The notes under the pieces: model-generated | What the model saw: only the letters and a program-made list of their open reading frames with translations | Told to the model about the DNA's origin: nothing | Database searches by the model: none | Source of the DNA: an uncultured Clostridia bacterium | GTDB lineage: Bacteria > Bacillota > Clostridia > Oscillospirales > Acutalibacteraceae | Direction of reading: 5' to 3' | Assembly (NCBI GenBank): GCA_947629295.1 | Contig: CANRDH010000031.1 | Location: 1 to 12,565 of the forward strand | Length of the DNA stretch: 12,565 nt | Program-made: the position numbers and the translations under genes | Shown: one piece after another, positions 1 through 7,056 of the stretch | How the letters are laid out: every line of letters starts with the position of its first letter | How positions within the stretch are numbered: position 1 is the stretch's first letter

Positions 1-54
1 GTATTAAATCATATCTTTCCACCTGAAAATAATTATAATATGAATCCTTCAATG

Positions 55-106
55 AAAAACACTGTAGTTGTGCTGTTATTTATACGGCACAGCCACAGTG
101 TTTTTT
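55..106 (+). terminator. Intrinsic (possibly bidirectional) terminator upstream of the operon
   Basis: A long hairpin is visible. Bases 60-65 (CACTGT) pair with 95-100 (ACAGTG). After an A-C mismatch at 66/94 the stem continues from 67-73 to 87-93 with one T-G wobble, leaving a loop near 75-85. The stem is flanked by five A (55-59) and six T (101-106), so it can end transcription from the left and perhaps also from the right. It separates the polysaccharide operon from whatever lies upstream. Two of the three forward frames stop at or before base 26, which fits an upstream gene ending just before it. Confidence 0.85.
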
Positions 107-183
107 ACTACAATTTCGTTGCCTAAAGGAACCTTTGCATTATGTAAAGACGTTTATCCACAGAGGCCATGATATTACTGATT

Positions 184-212
184 TTGAGTTACAAAAAATT
201 GGTTGGGATAAA
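184..212 (+). promoter_or_regulatory. Candidate sigma-A-type promoter for the operon
   Basis: TTGAGT (184-189, 4 of 6 to consensus) is followed by a 17-base spacer and GATAAA (207-212, 4 of 6). It lies after the terminator and would give a leader of about 25 bases before the start at 244. The match is weak, and position is the main argument. Other weak pairs, such as TTGCCT at 119 with TATGTA at 141, are poorer. Confidence 0.3.
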
Positions 213-243
213 TATTCATAAAATAAAGAGAGGTATTTCATTA

Positions 244-1272
244 ATGAAATCGAATTACTTGAAAATAGGCTGCAACACTGTAGAATTGGTTGAGGAAACA
301 CTGAAGCTGAATAATATAGAAGGAAAAATACTGTATGTTGCGGAGCCGATTGTAGATGGAATTTATGGTTCTGTGGTACGTGAGCAAATTCAAAAGGTTG
401 GAATACTAAAAACGGAATTGGTGAAACATAATACGATTTCATATGCAATGTCAATTGCAGAAAGAATAATTGCCACAGATGTCAGTTGCATTGTAGGCAT
501 GGGAGGCGGTAAGGTTCTTGATGTATGCAAATACGCATCATATATTTCAAAAACCCCATATCTGGCTATTCCTACAACTGTGGCAAATGACGGAATTGCT
601 TCTCCGATAGCGGTGTTAAAACGTCAGGACAATAAACCTAAGAGTCTGGGATGTACAATGGCATCGATGATGCTGGTTGATACCAACATTATTTTGTCAA
701 GTCCTGAGATATTAATAAAAGCCGGTGTAGGTGATACCATATCAAATTATATGGCGTTGCTTGATTGGGAATATGCTGCGTTGAGCGGAAAGGATGAGAT
801 TAACGGTTATGCTTATCTCATGTCGAAAAGCTCAATTGATGCTCTTTTGAAAACTCAGTATCAGCAAATATGTCCGGATTTTATAAAGGTTTTGATAAAT
901 TCATTGATTTTATCAGGTATAGCGATGGATTTTGCGGGAAGCAGCCGACCTGTCAGCGGTTCAGAGCATTTATTCAGTCATGCACTTGATTATTACAGTA
1001 CAAAAAAGAATCTGCATGGATTACAGGTGGCATTGGGAACAGTGTCTATGCTGAAATTGATCGGTCATGACTGCGATGACGTTGTTGACTACCTAAAAAA
1101 ATTTGAGGTGGATGTCAATCCCAGAACATTGGAAATAGATGAAGAAACTTTTGTTTATTGTATGCAAAACGCAAGACAAATGCGTACAAATAGGTATACA
1201 TATCTTAATGATGCCGATCTTAGTACAGAGAGGTTGAAAAGTATCTATAAAGAATTGGTTGAATTGTTGTAA
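244..1272 (+). CDS. Fe-ADH family glycerol-1-phosphate dehydrogenase-like / dihydroxyacetone reductase (Gtp1-like)
   Basis: A 342-residue NAD(P)-dependent metal alcohol dehydrogenase of the glycerol-1-phosphate dehydrogenase/AraM branch. The dinucleotide-binding stretch GMGGGKVLDVCKY is at 85-97, and the family signature PTTVANDGIASPI is at 110-122. Likely metal ligands are Asp164 (GVGDTISN), His242 (GSEHLFSH) and His258 (NLHGLQVALG), so the active site looks intact. The start at 244 is chosen over the in-frame ATG at 169 because AGAGAGG (227-233) sits 10 bases before it and the 25 extra residues resemble nothing in the family. It heads a three-gene set with a LicC-like cytidylyltransferase and a HAD protein. 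In pneumococcal CDP-2-glycerol synthesis the equivalent first enzyme was reported to reduce dihydroxyacetone to glycerol. Reduction of dihydroxyacetone phosphate to glycerol-1-phosphate is the alternative. The family call is firm; the substrate is inferred from context. Confidence 0.88.
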   Translation: MKSNYLKIGCNTVELVEETLKLNNIEGKILYVAEPIVDGIYGSVVREQIQKVGILKTELVKHNTISYAMSIAERIIATDVSCIVGMGGGKVLDVCKYASYISKTPYLAIPTTVANDGIASPIAVLKRQDNKPKSLGCTMASMMLVDTNIILSSPEILIKAGVGDTISNYMALLDWEYAALSGKDEINGYAYLMSKSSIDALLKTQYQQICPDFIKVLINSLILSGIAMDFAGSSRPVSGSEHLFSHALDYYSTKKNLHGLQVALGTVSMLKLIGHDCDDVVDYLKKFEVDVNPRTLEIDEETFVYCMQNARQMRTNRYTYLNDADLSTERLKSIYKELVELL

Positions 1273-1281
1273 ATGATTTTT

Positions 1282-1288
1282 AAGGAGG
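1282..1288 (+). promoter_or_regulatory. Ribosome binding site fixing the start at 1297
   Basis: AAGGAGG lies 8 bases before the ATG at 1297. It rules against the ATG at 1273, which lies upstream of this site and would add eight residues in front of the nucleotidyltransferase signature. Confidence 0.85.
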
Positions 1289-1296
1289 CAGCAGAA

Positions 1297-2007
1297 ATGA
1301 AAGCGCTGATATTAGCAGCGGGACTTGGAACAAGGCTCGCACCAATCACAAACGACAGACCTAAATCATTAGTGCCGGTAAACGGCAAGCCGATATTATT
1401 CAAACAGCTTGATAATCTTATATGTAACGGAGTTTCCGACATAACGATAGTTTCAGGATATAAAGCAGATATTCTCAAAGAATCGGTTAATGAAAACTAC
1501 AAGGATATTCGCATTATTGAGAGTGTTGATTATGCCTCAACCAATAATATGTATTCTGCATACATAGCACGTGAAGCAGTAAAAAATTCGGATTTTCTTA
1601 TGATGAACGCTGATGTGTTTTTTGATGAATCCGTGATTGCAGGCTTGCTTAATTTTACAGGTACACCGGATGCGGTAGTAACCGACATAGGGAATTACAT
1701 TGAGGAATCAATGAAGGTAGTGGAGCACGAAGGTCGGCTTGTTAAGATTTCCAAAACAATTAAGCCGGAGGAAGCACTCGGTTCATCCATTGATATATAT
1801 AAATTCTCCGCTGAGGGAGGGAACGCTTTTTTTGCAAAATGCGCCGAATATATAGAGCAGAAAAAGGAACTGAAAATGTGGAGTGAGGTTGCTTTGAACG
1901 ATATTTTCGACAAAATTGAGTTTAGAGCCTGTCCGTTGAATGGACGTTGGTTGGAAATTGATAACCACGATGATCTTGCGGCTGCGGAGAAGCTGTTTGC
2001 AGAATAA
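1297..2007 (+). CDS. LicC-like sugar/alditol-phosphate cytidylyltransferase (Gtp2-like)
   Basis: A 236-residue nucleotidyltransferase with a single GT-A-like domain, which would activate a phosphorylated alcohol with CTP. The N-terminal nucleotide-binding signature LAAGLGTRLAP is at 6-16, followed by the RPKSLVPVNGKP region (21-32). A LicC-type NNMYSAY motif is at 83-89, a metal-binding NAD at 104-106 (Asp106), and a second probable metal aspartate at 222 in the C-terminal WLEIDNHDDL. The NN-YS motif and the short length resemble phosphocholine cytidylyltransferases (LicC) more than the long glucose-1-phosphate thymidylyltransferases. Neighbours suggest the substrate is glycerol-2-phosphate (CDP-2-glycerol synthesis). 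Glycerol-1- or -3-phosphate or phosphocholine remain possible, but no choline kinase or choline transporter is nearby. The gene starts 24 bases after the dehydrogenase and is clearly co-transcribed with it. Confidence 0.85.
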   Translation: MKALILAAGLGTRLAPITNDRPKSLVPVNGKPILFKQLDNLICNGVSDITIVSGYKADILKESVNENYKDIRIIESVDYASTNNMYSAYIAREAVKNSDFLMMNADVFFDESVIAGLLNFTGTPDAVVTDIGNYIEESMKVVEHEGRLVKISKTIKPEEALGSSIDIYKFSAEGGNAFFAKCAEYIEQKKELKMWSEVALNDIFDKIEFRACPLNGRWLEIDNHDDLAAAEKLFAE

Positions 2008-2021
2008 TAGGGAAACTGATT

Positions 2022-2861
2022 ATGGATTCAATTAATAATTATTCTGTTGACCGCTTTGGAAAAGCTGCAGCAGAATTGAAGAATAAAAAACTCTTTCTGT
2101 TTGATATGGATGGAACGATTTATGAGGATGACAGTGTATTTGACGGTACGCATCAGATTATCAGATATATACGTAATATCGGAGGCAAGTACATTTTCAT
2201 AACCAACAATTCGTCTAAGTCAGTTATAGATTATGTTAAAAAAGTAAACAGACTTGGCATTGAGGCAGATAAGGATAATTTCTTCACATCCGCTCAGGCA
2301 ACGGTTTTATATCTGAAAAATAATTATAACGGTGCAAGGGTCTATTGCCAGGGCACAAAATCATTGATAAAGGAATTATCCGATTCGGGTATAAGTGTGA
2401 CAGAACAGGTTGAGGATGATATTAATGTTGTTGTTGTCGGCTTTGACACAGAAATAACAGGTGCTAAGCTGAGAAATACGTGTGAGATACTATCAAGGGA
2501 AAATATACCTTTTATCGCCACAAATCCTGATTTGAGGTGTCCGGTATCTTTTGGCTATATTCCCGACTGCGGTTCCATATGCAGAATGATTGAGTCTGCA
2601 ACGGAAAGAAAACCAATTTATATCGGAAAACCGGAATCGGTTATGGTGGATATAGTAAGACAAAAGCTGGGATACAGTCGGGAAGAAACTGTTGTGATTG
2701 GTGATCGTTTATATACTGATATATTGACCGGTATAAATGCAGGGGTGGATACCGTTTGTGTTCTGAGTGGGGAAGCAACAGCAGAAGATATACAAAACGG
2801 AAATATAAAGCCTGCGTTTACATTTGATTCTGTAAAGGAGCTTTGGGAATGTATGATTTAA
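2022..2861 (+). CDS. HAD-IIA (NagD-type) phosphatase/phosphotransferase (Gtp3-like)
   Basis: A 279-residue cytoplasmic HAD-superfamily enzyme with all four motifs. Motif I is DMDGT (28-32, nucleophile Asp28 and acid/base Asp30), motif II TNNSS (61-65), motif III Lys203 in IGKPES, and motif IV GDRLYTDI (227-234, Asp228 and Asp233). The roughly 130-residue insert between motifs II and III is the C2 cap typical of NagD and 4-nitrophenylphosphatase relatives. The length is normal. A purine-rich TAGGGA (2008-2013) precedes the start, and the gene begins 14 bases after the cytidylyltransferase. By context it corresponds to the third enzyme of the pneumococcal CDP-2-glycerol set, which was reported to form glycerol-2-phosphate from glycerol. 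A plain phosphatase acting on dihydroxyacetone phosphate or a glycerol phosphate would fit the fold equally well. Confidence 0.85.
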   Translation: MDSINNYSVDRFGKAAAELKNKKLFLFDMDGTIYEDDSVFDGTHQIIRYIRNIGGKYIFITNNSSKSVIDYVKKVNRLGIEADKDNFFTSAQATVLYLKNNYNGARVYCQGTKSLIKELSDSGISVTEQVEDDINVVVVGFDTEITGAKLRNTCEILSRENIPFIATNPDLRCPVSFGYIPDCGSICRMIESATERKPIYIGKPESVMVDIVRQKLGYSREETVVIGDRLYTDILTGINAGVDTVCVLSGEATAEDIQNGNIKPAFTFDSVKELWECMI

Positions 2862-2925
2862 GCACCGGTGCTGTTCAGATAATGGGGTATTTATTATAAG
2901 TTCAGTATTGTGAGCTTCAGAAAAT

Positions 2926-2955
2926 TTGACTTTATAAAGTTAATAAACATATACA
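2926..2955 (+). promoter_or_regulatory. Candidate internal promoter before the LicD gene
   Basis: TTGACT (2926-2931, 5 of 6) is followed by an 18-base spacer and TATACA (2950-2955, 4 of 6). It lies in the 150-base gap after the HAD gene, the largest gap inside the cluster. Initiation would give a leader of about 50 bases to the LicD start. No terminator is seen in the gap, so it would add to read-through rather than replace it. Confidence 0.35.
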
Positions 2956-2997
2956 GATAAAAAGAAAAGCAACAGATAATTAAATATGATTTTATAT

Positions 2998-3001
2998 GGA
3001 G
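2998..3001 (+). promoter_or_regulatory. Ribosome binding site shared by two overlapping ATGs at the LicD start
   Basis: GGAG is 6 bases before an ATG at 3008, which opens a three-codon frame (Met-Asp-Glu-stop, 3008-3019). It is 10 bases before the ATG at 3012 that opens the LicD gene in another frame. The 3012 start is taken because it is the only one leading into the protein. Confidence 0.6.
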
Positions 3002-3011
3002 TGAATTATGG

Positions 3012-3833
3012 ATGAATAATGACGAAATTCTGGAAAAAATGCATAGACTGCATTTAATTCTTGCTGACGAATTGAAAAGAATATGTGAGAAATATAATAT
3101 TGAGTATTTTATGATTGCGGGAACATTGCTCGGAGCTGTTCGTCATAAGGGATTTATTCCTTGGGACGATGACATGGATTTCGGAATGACAAGGGATAAT
3201 TACGAAAGGTTCTTGGAATGTTGTCAAACAGAATTGGATAATGAAAGGTTTTTTTTGCAGACCGACAAAAATTGTAAGTACTATACATTTAACTTTTCAA
3301 AAATAAGATTAAACGGTACTGAAGTTATAGAGGAATTTTCGTCTAAAGTTTCAACTAATCAAGGTATATATATAGATATTTTTCCGCTGGATAAGGTTTC
3401 AAACAATAAGGTAAAGGAAAAGATACAGAAAAAAAGCTTCTGGTTTTTCAGAAATCTGTTATGGGTGAAATGTGGATACGGAACTCCCGAAAAACGTAAA
3501 ACCATACAATACAAAATCGCAAAATTCCTGGGGCACTTTTTTACCATCAGCTTCCTCAAGAAAATGAAATACAAAACAATAACTATGGCAAGGAATGAAG
3601 ATGCACAAAGGGTTGTAACAAGTGACGGAGCCTATGGTCTGGAAAGAGAAACCCTAAATGCAAAGTGGATAAAAAAGACGAGGGAATATAAGTTTGAAGA
3701 CAGAATATATCCCGGAATAGCGGATTATGAGGAATATTTACCTTATCTTTACGGGGATTATATGCAATTGCCTCCGGAAGATGAAAGAAACCATCACGAA
3801 AGATTATCAGTTAATTTTGGTGAATATTCATAA
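3012..3833 (+). CDS. LicD family phosphotransferase
   Basis: A 273-residue LicD-family protein. These enzymes move a phosphorylated alcohol (phosphocholine, glycerol- or ribitol-phosphate type) from a CDP donor to a glycan. The hallmark nucleotidyltransferase-like motif is at 37-57: GTLLGAVRHKGFIPWDDDMD, with the acidic cluster at 52-54 and 56. IDIFPLD follows at 121-127, and YGDYMQLPP near the C-terminus (247-255) is also typical. There is no signal peptide or clear membrane segment, so it is probably cytosolic or membrane-peripheral. It sits directly after the putative CDP-2-glycerol genes, so glycerol-phosphate transfer to a cluster-made glycan is the preferred role; phosphocholine is less likely without choline genes nearby. 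It is set off by a 150-base gap upstream and a 96-base gap downstream. Its start overlaps a three-codon frame. Confidence 0.9.
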   Translation: MNNDEILEKMHRLHLILADELKRICEKYNIEYFMIAGTLLGAVRHKGFIPWDDDMDFGMTRDNYERFLECCQTELDNERFFLQTDKNCKYYTFNFSKIRLNGTEVIEEFSSKVSTNQGIYIDIFPLDKVSNNKVKEKIQKKSFWFFRNLLWVKCGYGTPEKRKTIQYKIAKFLGHFFTISFLKKMKYKTITMARNEDAQRVVTSDGAYGLERETLNAKWIKKTREYKFEDRIYPGIADYEEYLPYLYGDYMQLPPEDERNHHERLSVNFGEYS

Positions 3834-3929
3834 AAGAATATAGTACAAAAACATTTTAGACAGGTATTAAATCTAAGTATGTTTGACGGTATACGGAAAA
3901 TTTTATTTGTAATGGAGAACAGGAGAATT

Positions 3930-5180
3930 ATGGATAAGAAGTATACAATAGCGGTAGCAGGAACGGGCTATGTGGGATTGTCTGTTGCTATATTGCTTTC
4001 ACAGAATAATAAAGTATATGCGCTTGATATAGTTCCTGAGAAAGTAGAGCTTATCAATAAAGGAAAATCGCCCATCCGAGACGAATATATAGAGAAATAT
4101 CTATCCGAAAAAAAGCTTGACCTGACTGCGACTCTTGATGCGGAGCTGGCATATAAAAATGCTGATTTTGTTGTAATAGCCGCACCTACAAATTACGACA
4201 GCAAAACGCAGAATTTTGATACATCCGCTGTTGAGGATGTAATAAATTTGGTTATGATGTATAACCCGGATGCGTTCATAATAATAAAATCAACCGTTCC
4301 TGTCGGGTACACAAAAGAAATAAGAGAAAAAACAGGCAACAGGAATATTATGTTCAGTCCTGAATTTCTCAGAGAATCAAAGGCACTGTATGATAATCTT
4401 TATCCTAGCCGAATAATAGTCGGTACGGATATGGATGATGAGAGGCTTGTAGATGCCGCACAAACATTTGCACGACTTTTGAAGGACGGAGCTATAAAGG
4501 AAGATATAAATACCCTCTTTATGGGATTTACGGAGGCTGAGGCCGTAAAGCTCTTTGCAAACACATATCTTGCTCTCAGAGTCGGCTATTTCAATGAGCT
4601 TGATACCTATGCGGAAACGAAGGGACTTAATACCGCACAAATTATTGACGGTGTGTGCCTCGACCCAAGAATAGGAACGCATTACAATAACCCTTCTTTT
4701 GGATACGGCGGTTATTGCCTGCCAAAGGATACAAAGCAGTTACTTGCAAATTACCGCCATGTTCCTCAGAACCTGATAGGTGCCATTATAGAAAGCAACA
4801 GAACAAGAAAGGATTTTATTGCTGACAGGGTTTTGAAAATGGCAGGATATTACGATTACTGCTCTGACGGGGATTTCAGTGATGACAAGGAAAAGTCGGT
4901 TGTTATAGGTGTTTATCGTCTGACCATGAAAAGCAGCAGTGATAACTTTCGGCAAAGCTCTGTTCAGGGTGTAATGAAGCGTATAAAAGCCAAAGGCTCG
5001 ACTGTGATCGTATACGAGCCGACTCTACAAGACGGAAGCACATTTTTCGGCAGCAAAGTCATTAATAATCTTGATGAGTTCAAAAAACAAAGTCAGGCAA
5101 TCATTGCAAATAGGTACGATAGTTGTCTTGATGATGTAAAGTATAAGGTTTATACGAGGGATTTGTTTAATAGAGACTGA
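3930..5180 (+). CDS. ugd: UDP-glucose 6-dehydrogenase
   Basis: A 416-residue enzyme that oxidises UDP-glucose twice to UDP-glucuronate with NAD. The Rossmann motif GTGYVG is at 11-16 right after the N-terminus, PTNYD lies at 86-90 and STVPVGYT at 121-128. The central helix contains Lys207 and Asn211 (EAVKLFANTYLALR). The catalytic cysteine is Cys263 within GYGGYCLPKDT (258-268), and the C-terminal UDP-binding domain follows. The length and motifs are like the short streptococcal HasB/Cap type. In-frame ATGs at 3879 and 3912 would add 17 or 6 residues. The start at 3930 is preferred because AGGAG (3921-3925) precedes it, though only 4 bases away, and it places the Rossmann strand at the usual distance. 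A related UDP-sugar dehydrogenase (for example for UDP-ManNAc) is less likely. It supplies an acidic sugar donor for the glycan. Confidence 0.92.
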   Translation: MDKKYTIAVAGTGYVGLSVAILLSQNNKVYALDIVPEKVELINKGKSPIRDEYIEKYLSEKKLDLTATLDAELAYKNADFVVIAAPTNYDSKTQNFDTSAVEDVINLVMMYNPDAFIIIKSTVPVGYTKEIREKTGNRNIMFSPEFLRESKALYDNLYPSRIIVGTDMDDERLVDAAQTFARLLKDGAIKEDINTLFMGFTEAEAVKLFANTYLALRVGYFNELDTYAETKGLNTAQIIDGVCLDPRIGTHYNNPSFGYGGYCLPKDTKQLLANYRHVPQNLIGAIIESNRTRKDFIADRVLKMAGYYDYCSDGDFSDDKEKSVVIGVYRLTMKSSSDNFRQSSVQGVMKRIKAKGSTVIVYEPTLQDGSTFFGSKVINNLDEFKKQSQAIIANRYDSCLDDVKYKVYTRDLFNRD

Positions 5181-5195
5181 GGTGACGACGTAATT

Positions 5196-5975
5196 ATGAA
5201 GGTTGTAATTTTAGCCGGTGGTTTCGGTACCCGTATATCCGAAGAATCCGCAACTAAACCAAAACCTATGATTGAGATAGGCGGTATGCCGATTCTTTGG
5301 CATATAATGAAGATTTACTCATTTTACGGGTTTGATGAATTTATTATCTGTGCCGGATACAAACAGCATTATATAAAAGAATGGTTTGCCGATTATTTTC
5401 TGCATACCTCTGATGTAACATTTAATTTCACTAATGGTGAAAACGAATTAATTGTTCACAACAAATATACGGAGCCTTGGAAGGTTACAGTTGTCGATAC
5501 AGGTCTTAACACACAAACAGGAGGACGTATAAAAAGGATAAAAGATTATGTTAATAATGAAACATTCTTACTTACCTATGGGGATGCTGTCGGTGATATT
5601 AATATCCGGGCGTTAGTTGAGTTTCATAAGAAGCACGGGAAAATCGGAACAATTTCGGTATATAACTTTGGTCAGAATAAGGGAGTTCTTGAAATAGGAA
5701 AAAACGGAAAGGTAGAAGATTTCCGTGAAAAAAGCAATCTCGATGGTGATCTTATCAATATTGGCTTTATGGTATTTGAGCCCGATCTTTTTGACTATAT
5801 AGACGGCGATGATACGGTATTCGAGAAAGAACCTATGTTAAGCTTGGTTGACAAACATGAGCTTCGCGCGTATGTTCACAAAGGATATTGGCAGTGTATG
5901 GATACATTAAGGGAAAAGCAGGAGATTGAAAAACTTTGGTATGAGGGAAAAGCTCCCTGGAAGCTGTGGGATTAA
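5196..5975 (+). CDS. rfbF: Glucose-1-phosphate cytidylyltransferase
   Basis: A 259-residue enzyme that makes CDP-glucose from CTP and glucose-1-phosphate, the first step to CDP-6-deoxyhexoses. It aligns along its length with what I recall of Salmonella RfbF (about 257 residues). LAGGFGTRISEES is at 6-18, KPKPMIEIGG at 21-30, ILWHIMK at 33-39, and CAGYK at 52-56. The metal-site TYGDAVGDI is at 127-135 (Asp130), and GYWQCMDTLRE at 230-240 (Asp236). Two sites differ from the enterobacterial protein: GDAVGDIN where GDGVADLD is found, and NIGF (188-191) where NGGF is found. The start lies 15 bases after ugd, with AGGTGA (5180-5185) upstream. RfbG follows after 14 bases, which supports the assignment strongly. 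Confidence 0.93.
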   Translation: MKVVILAGGFGTRISEESATKPKPMIEIGGMPILWHIMKIYSFYGFDEFIICAGYKQHYIKEWFADYFLHTSDVTFNFTNGENELIVHNKYTEPWKVTVVDTGLNTQTGGRIKRIKDYVNNETFLLTYGDAVGDINIRALVEFHKKHGKIGTISVYNFGQNKGVLEIGKNGKVEDFREKSNLDGDLINIGFMVFEPDLFDYIDGDDTVFEKEPMLSLVDKHELRAYVHKGYWQCMDTLREKQEIEKLWYEGKAPWKLWD

Positions 5976-5989
5976 ATCGGGTGGTCACT

Positions 5990-7045
5990 ATGAATTTTGA
6001 TTTAAGCTTTTATAAAGACAAACGTGTATTTATTACAGGTCACACCGGATTTAAGGGTTCGTGGATGTGTAAGCTTTTGTCCGGATTCGGAGCAAAGGTC
6101 ACAGGCTATGCTACCGAACCTCCTACACGGCCGTCTCTGTTTGAAATAGCAAATATTGAAAAGGATGTCCATTCCGTAATAGGCGATATAAGAAATTATA
6201 CAAGCTTAAAAGAGGCGTTTGATAGTGCGGAGCCTGAAATACTGTTCCATCTGGCAGCACAGCCCATTGTCAGAGACAGCTATAAAGCTCCAAGATATAC
6301 GTATGAAACAAATGTTATGGGCACTGTAAATATCCTTGAATGTATAAGGAACAGCTCATGTGTCAGATCGTTTTTGAATATAACGACCGATAAGGTTTAT
6401 TTGAATAAAGAGTGGTCATGGGGATACCGTGAAAATGAAGAATTGAACGGTTATGATCCCTACTCAAATTCCAAATCATGCTCCGAGCTTGTGACCCACA
6501 GCTATAGAAACAGCTTTTTTGCTGATGGTAAAACTGCGATTTCTACCGCACGTGCAGGCAATGTAATAGGCGGGGGAGATTTTGCAAACGACAGGATAAT
6601 ACCTGATTGCATACGGGCAGCACAAAACCATGAGGATATTATAGTCAGAAATCCGTATTCAACAAGACCGTATCAGCATGTGCTGGAACCGATATATGCA
6701 TATCTTATGATAGCGGCAAAACAGTTTGAGGATACACAATATGCGGATTGCTATAATGTCGGTCCAGATGACGTGGACTGTTTTCAAACAGGCGCACTGG
6801 TTGATTTATTTCTGAAGTATTGGGGCGGCGGCATTAAACGCATAAACTGCCCTGATGGTGGGCCTCACGAAGCTAATTTTCTCAAGCTCGATTGCTCCAA
6901 GCTGAAAAACACCTTTGGGTGGAAACCGCATTGGAATCTTGAAAAAGCTATAGAAAAGGTTGTTGAATGGAGCAAATGCCGGTTAGACGGCGGGGATATA
7001 AGAGCTTGCATGGATAATCAGATATCTGAATTTTTGTGTGTTTGA
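5990..7045 (+). CDS. rfbG: CDP-glucose 4,6-dehydratase
   Basis: A 351-residue extended SDR that converts CDP-glucose to CDP-4-keto-6-deoxy-D-glucose with bound NAD. The RfbG-specific nucleotide motif GHTGFKGSW is at 17-25, HLAAQP at 87-92, the dehydratase triad TTDKVY at 132-137, and the catalytic YSNSK at 158-162 (Tyr158, Lys162). ARAGNVIGGGDF (187-198) and STRPYQHVLEP (224-234) are further family signatures. The length is normal for the family. The start at 5990 is preferred over 5966, which overlaps the end of rfbF; a GGGTGG element (5979-5984) is nearby. Its stop is followed after 11 bases by the reductase gene. It is the committed branch enzyme, and its product is the presumed substrate of the next two genes. 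Confidence 0.94.
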   Translation: MNFDLSFYKDKRVFITGHTGFKGSWMCKLLSGFGAKVTGYATEPPTRPSLFEIANIEKDVHSVIGDIRNYTSLKEAFDSAEPEILFHLAAQPIVRDSYKAPRYTYETNVMGTVNILECIRNSSCVRSFLNITTDKVYLNKEWSWGYRENEELNGYDPYSNSKSCSELVTHSYRNSFFADGKTAISTARAGNVIGGGDFANDRIIPDCIRAAQNHEDIIVRNPYSTRPYQHVLEPIYAYLMIAAKQFEDTQYADCYNVGPDDVDCFQTGALVDLFLKYWGGGIKRINCPDGGPHEANFLKLDCSKLKNTFGWKPHWNLEKAIEKVVEWSKCRLDGGDIRACMDNQISEFLCV

Positions 7046-7056
7046 GGAGAAATATA

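Noticed and set aside
1..126. An open forward frame running from the left edge to a TAA at 124-126
   Set aside because: It runs straight through the strong terminator hairpin and encodes no recognisable protein end. The other two frames stop by base 26, so an upstream gene more likely ends there.
154..162. Perfect DnaA-box match (TTATCCACA) in the operon leader
   Set aside because: It is a single 9-base site. About one such match is expected by chance in a few tens of kilobases, and no second box or origin feature is nearby.
169..243. N-terminal extension of the dehydrogenase from the ATG at 169
   Set aside because: There is no suitably spaced ribosome binding site and no family resemblance, and the candidate promoter would lie inside it. 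The ATG at 244 has a proper site.
140..454. Minus-strand open frames opposite the genes throughout the window, such as this one
   Set aside because: They are antisense to well-supported genes, lack ribosome binding sites where checked, and give low-complexity translations unlike known proteins.
244..2861. Phosphonate or phosphocholine pathway reading of the first three genes
   Set aside because: Fe-ADH and CTP-transferase families also occur there, but no PEP mutase, phosphonopyruvate decarboxylase, choline kinase or choline transporter is present. The dehydrogenase signature PTTVANDGIASPI is of the glycerol-1-phosphate type.
2861..2872. Twelve-base perfect palindrome AGCACCGGTGCT at the end of the HAD gene
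   Set aside because: As RNA it gives only a 4-base stem with a 4-base loop and no T-run, so it is not a terminator. It could be an operator, but nothing else supports that.
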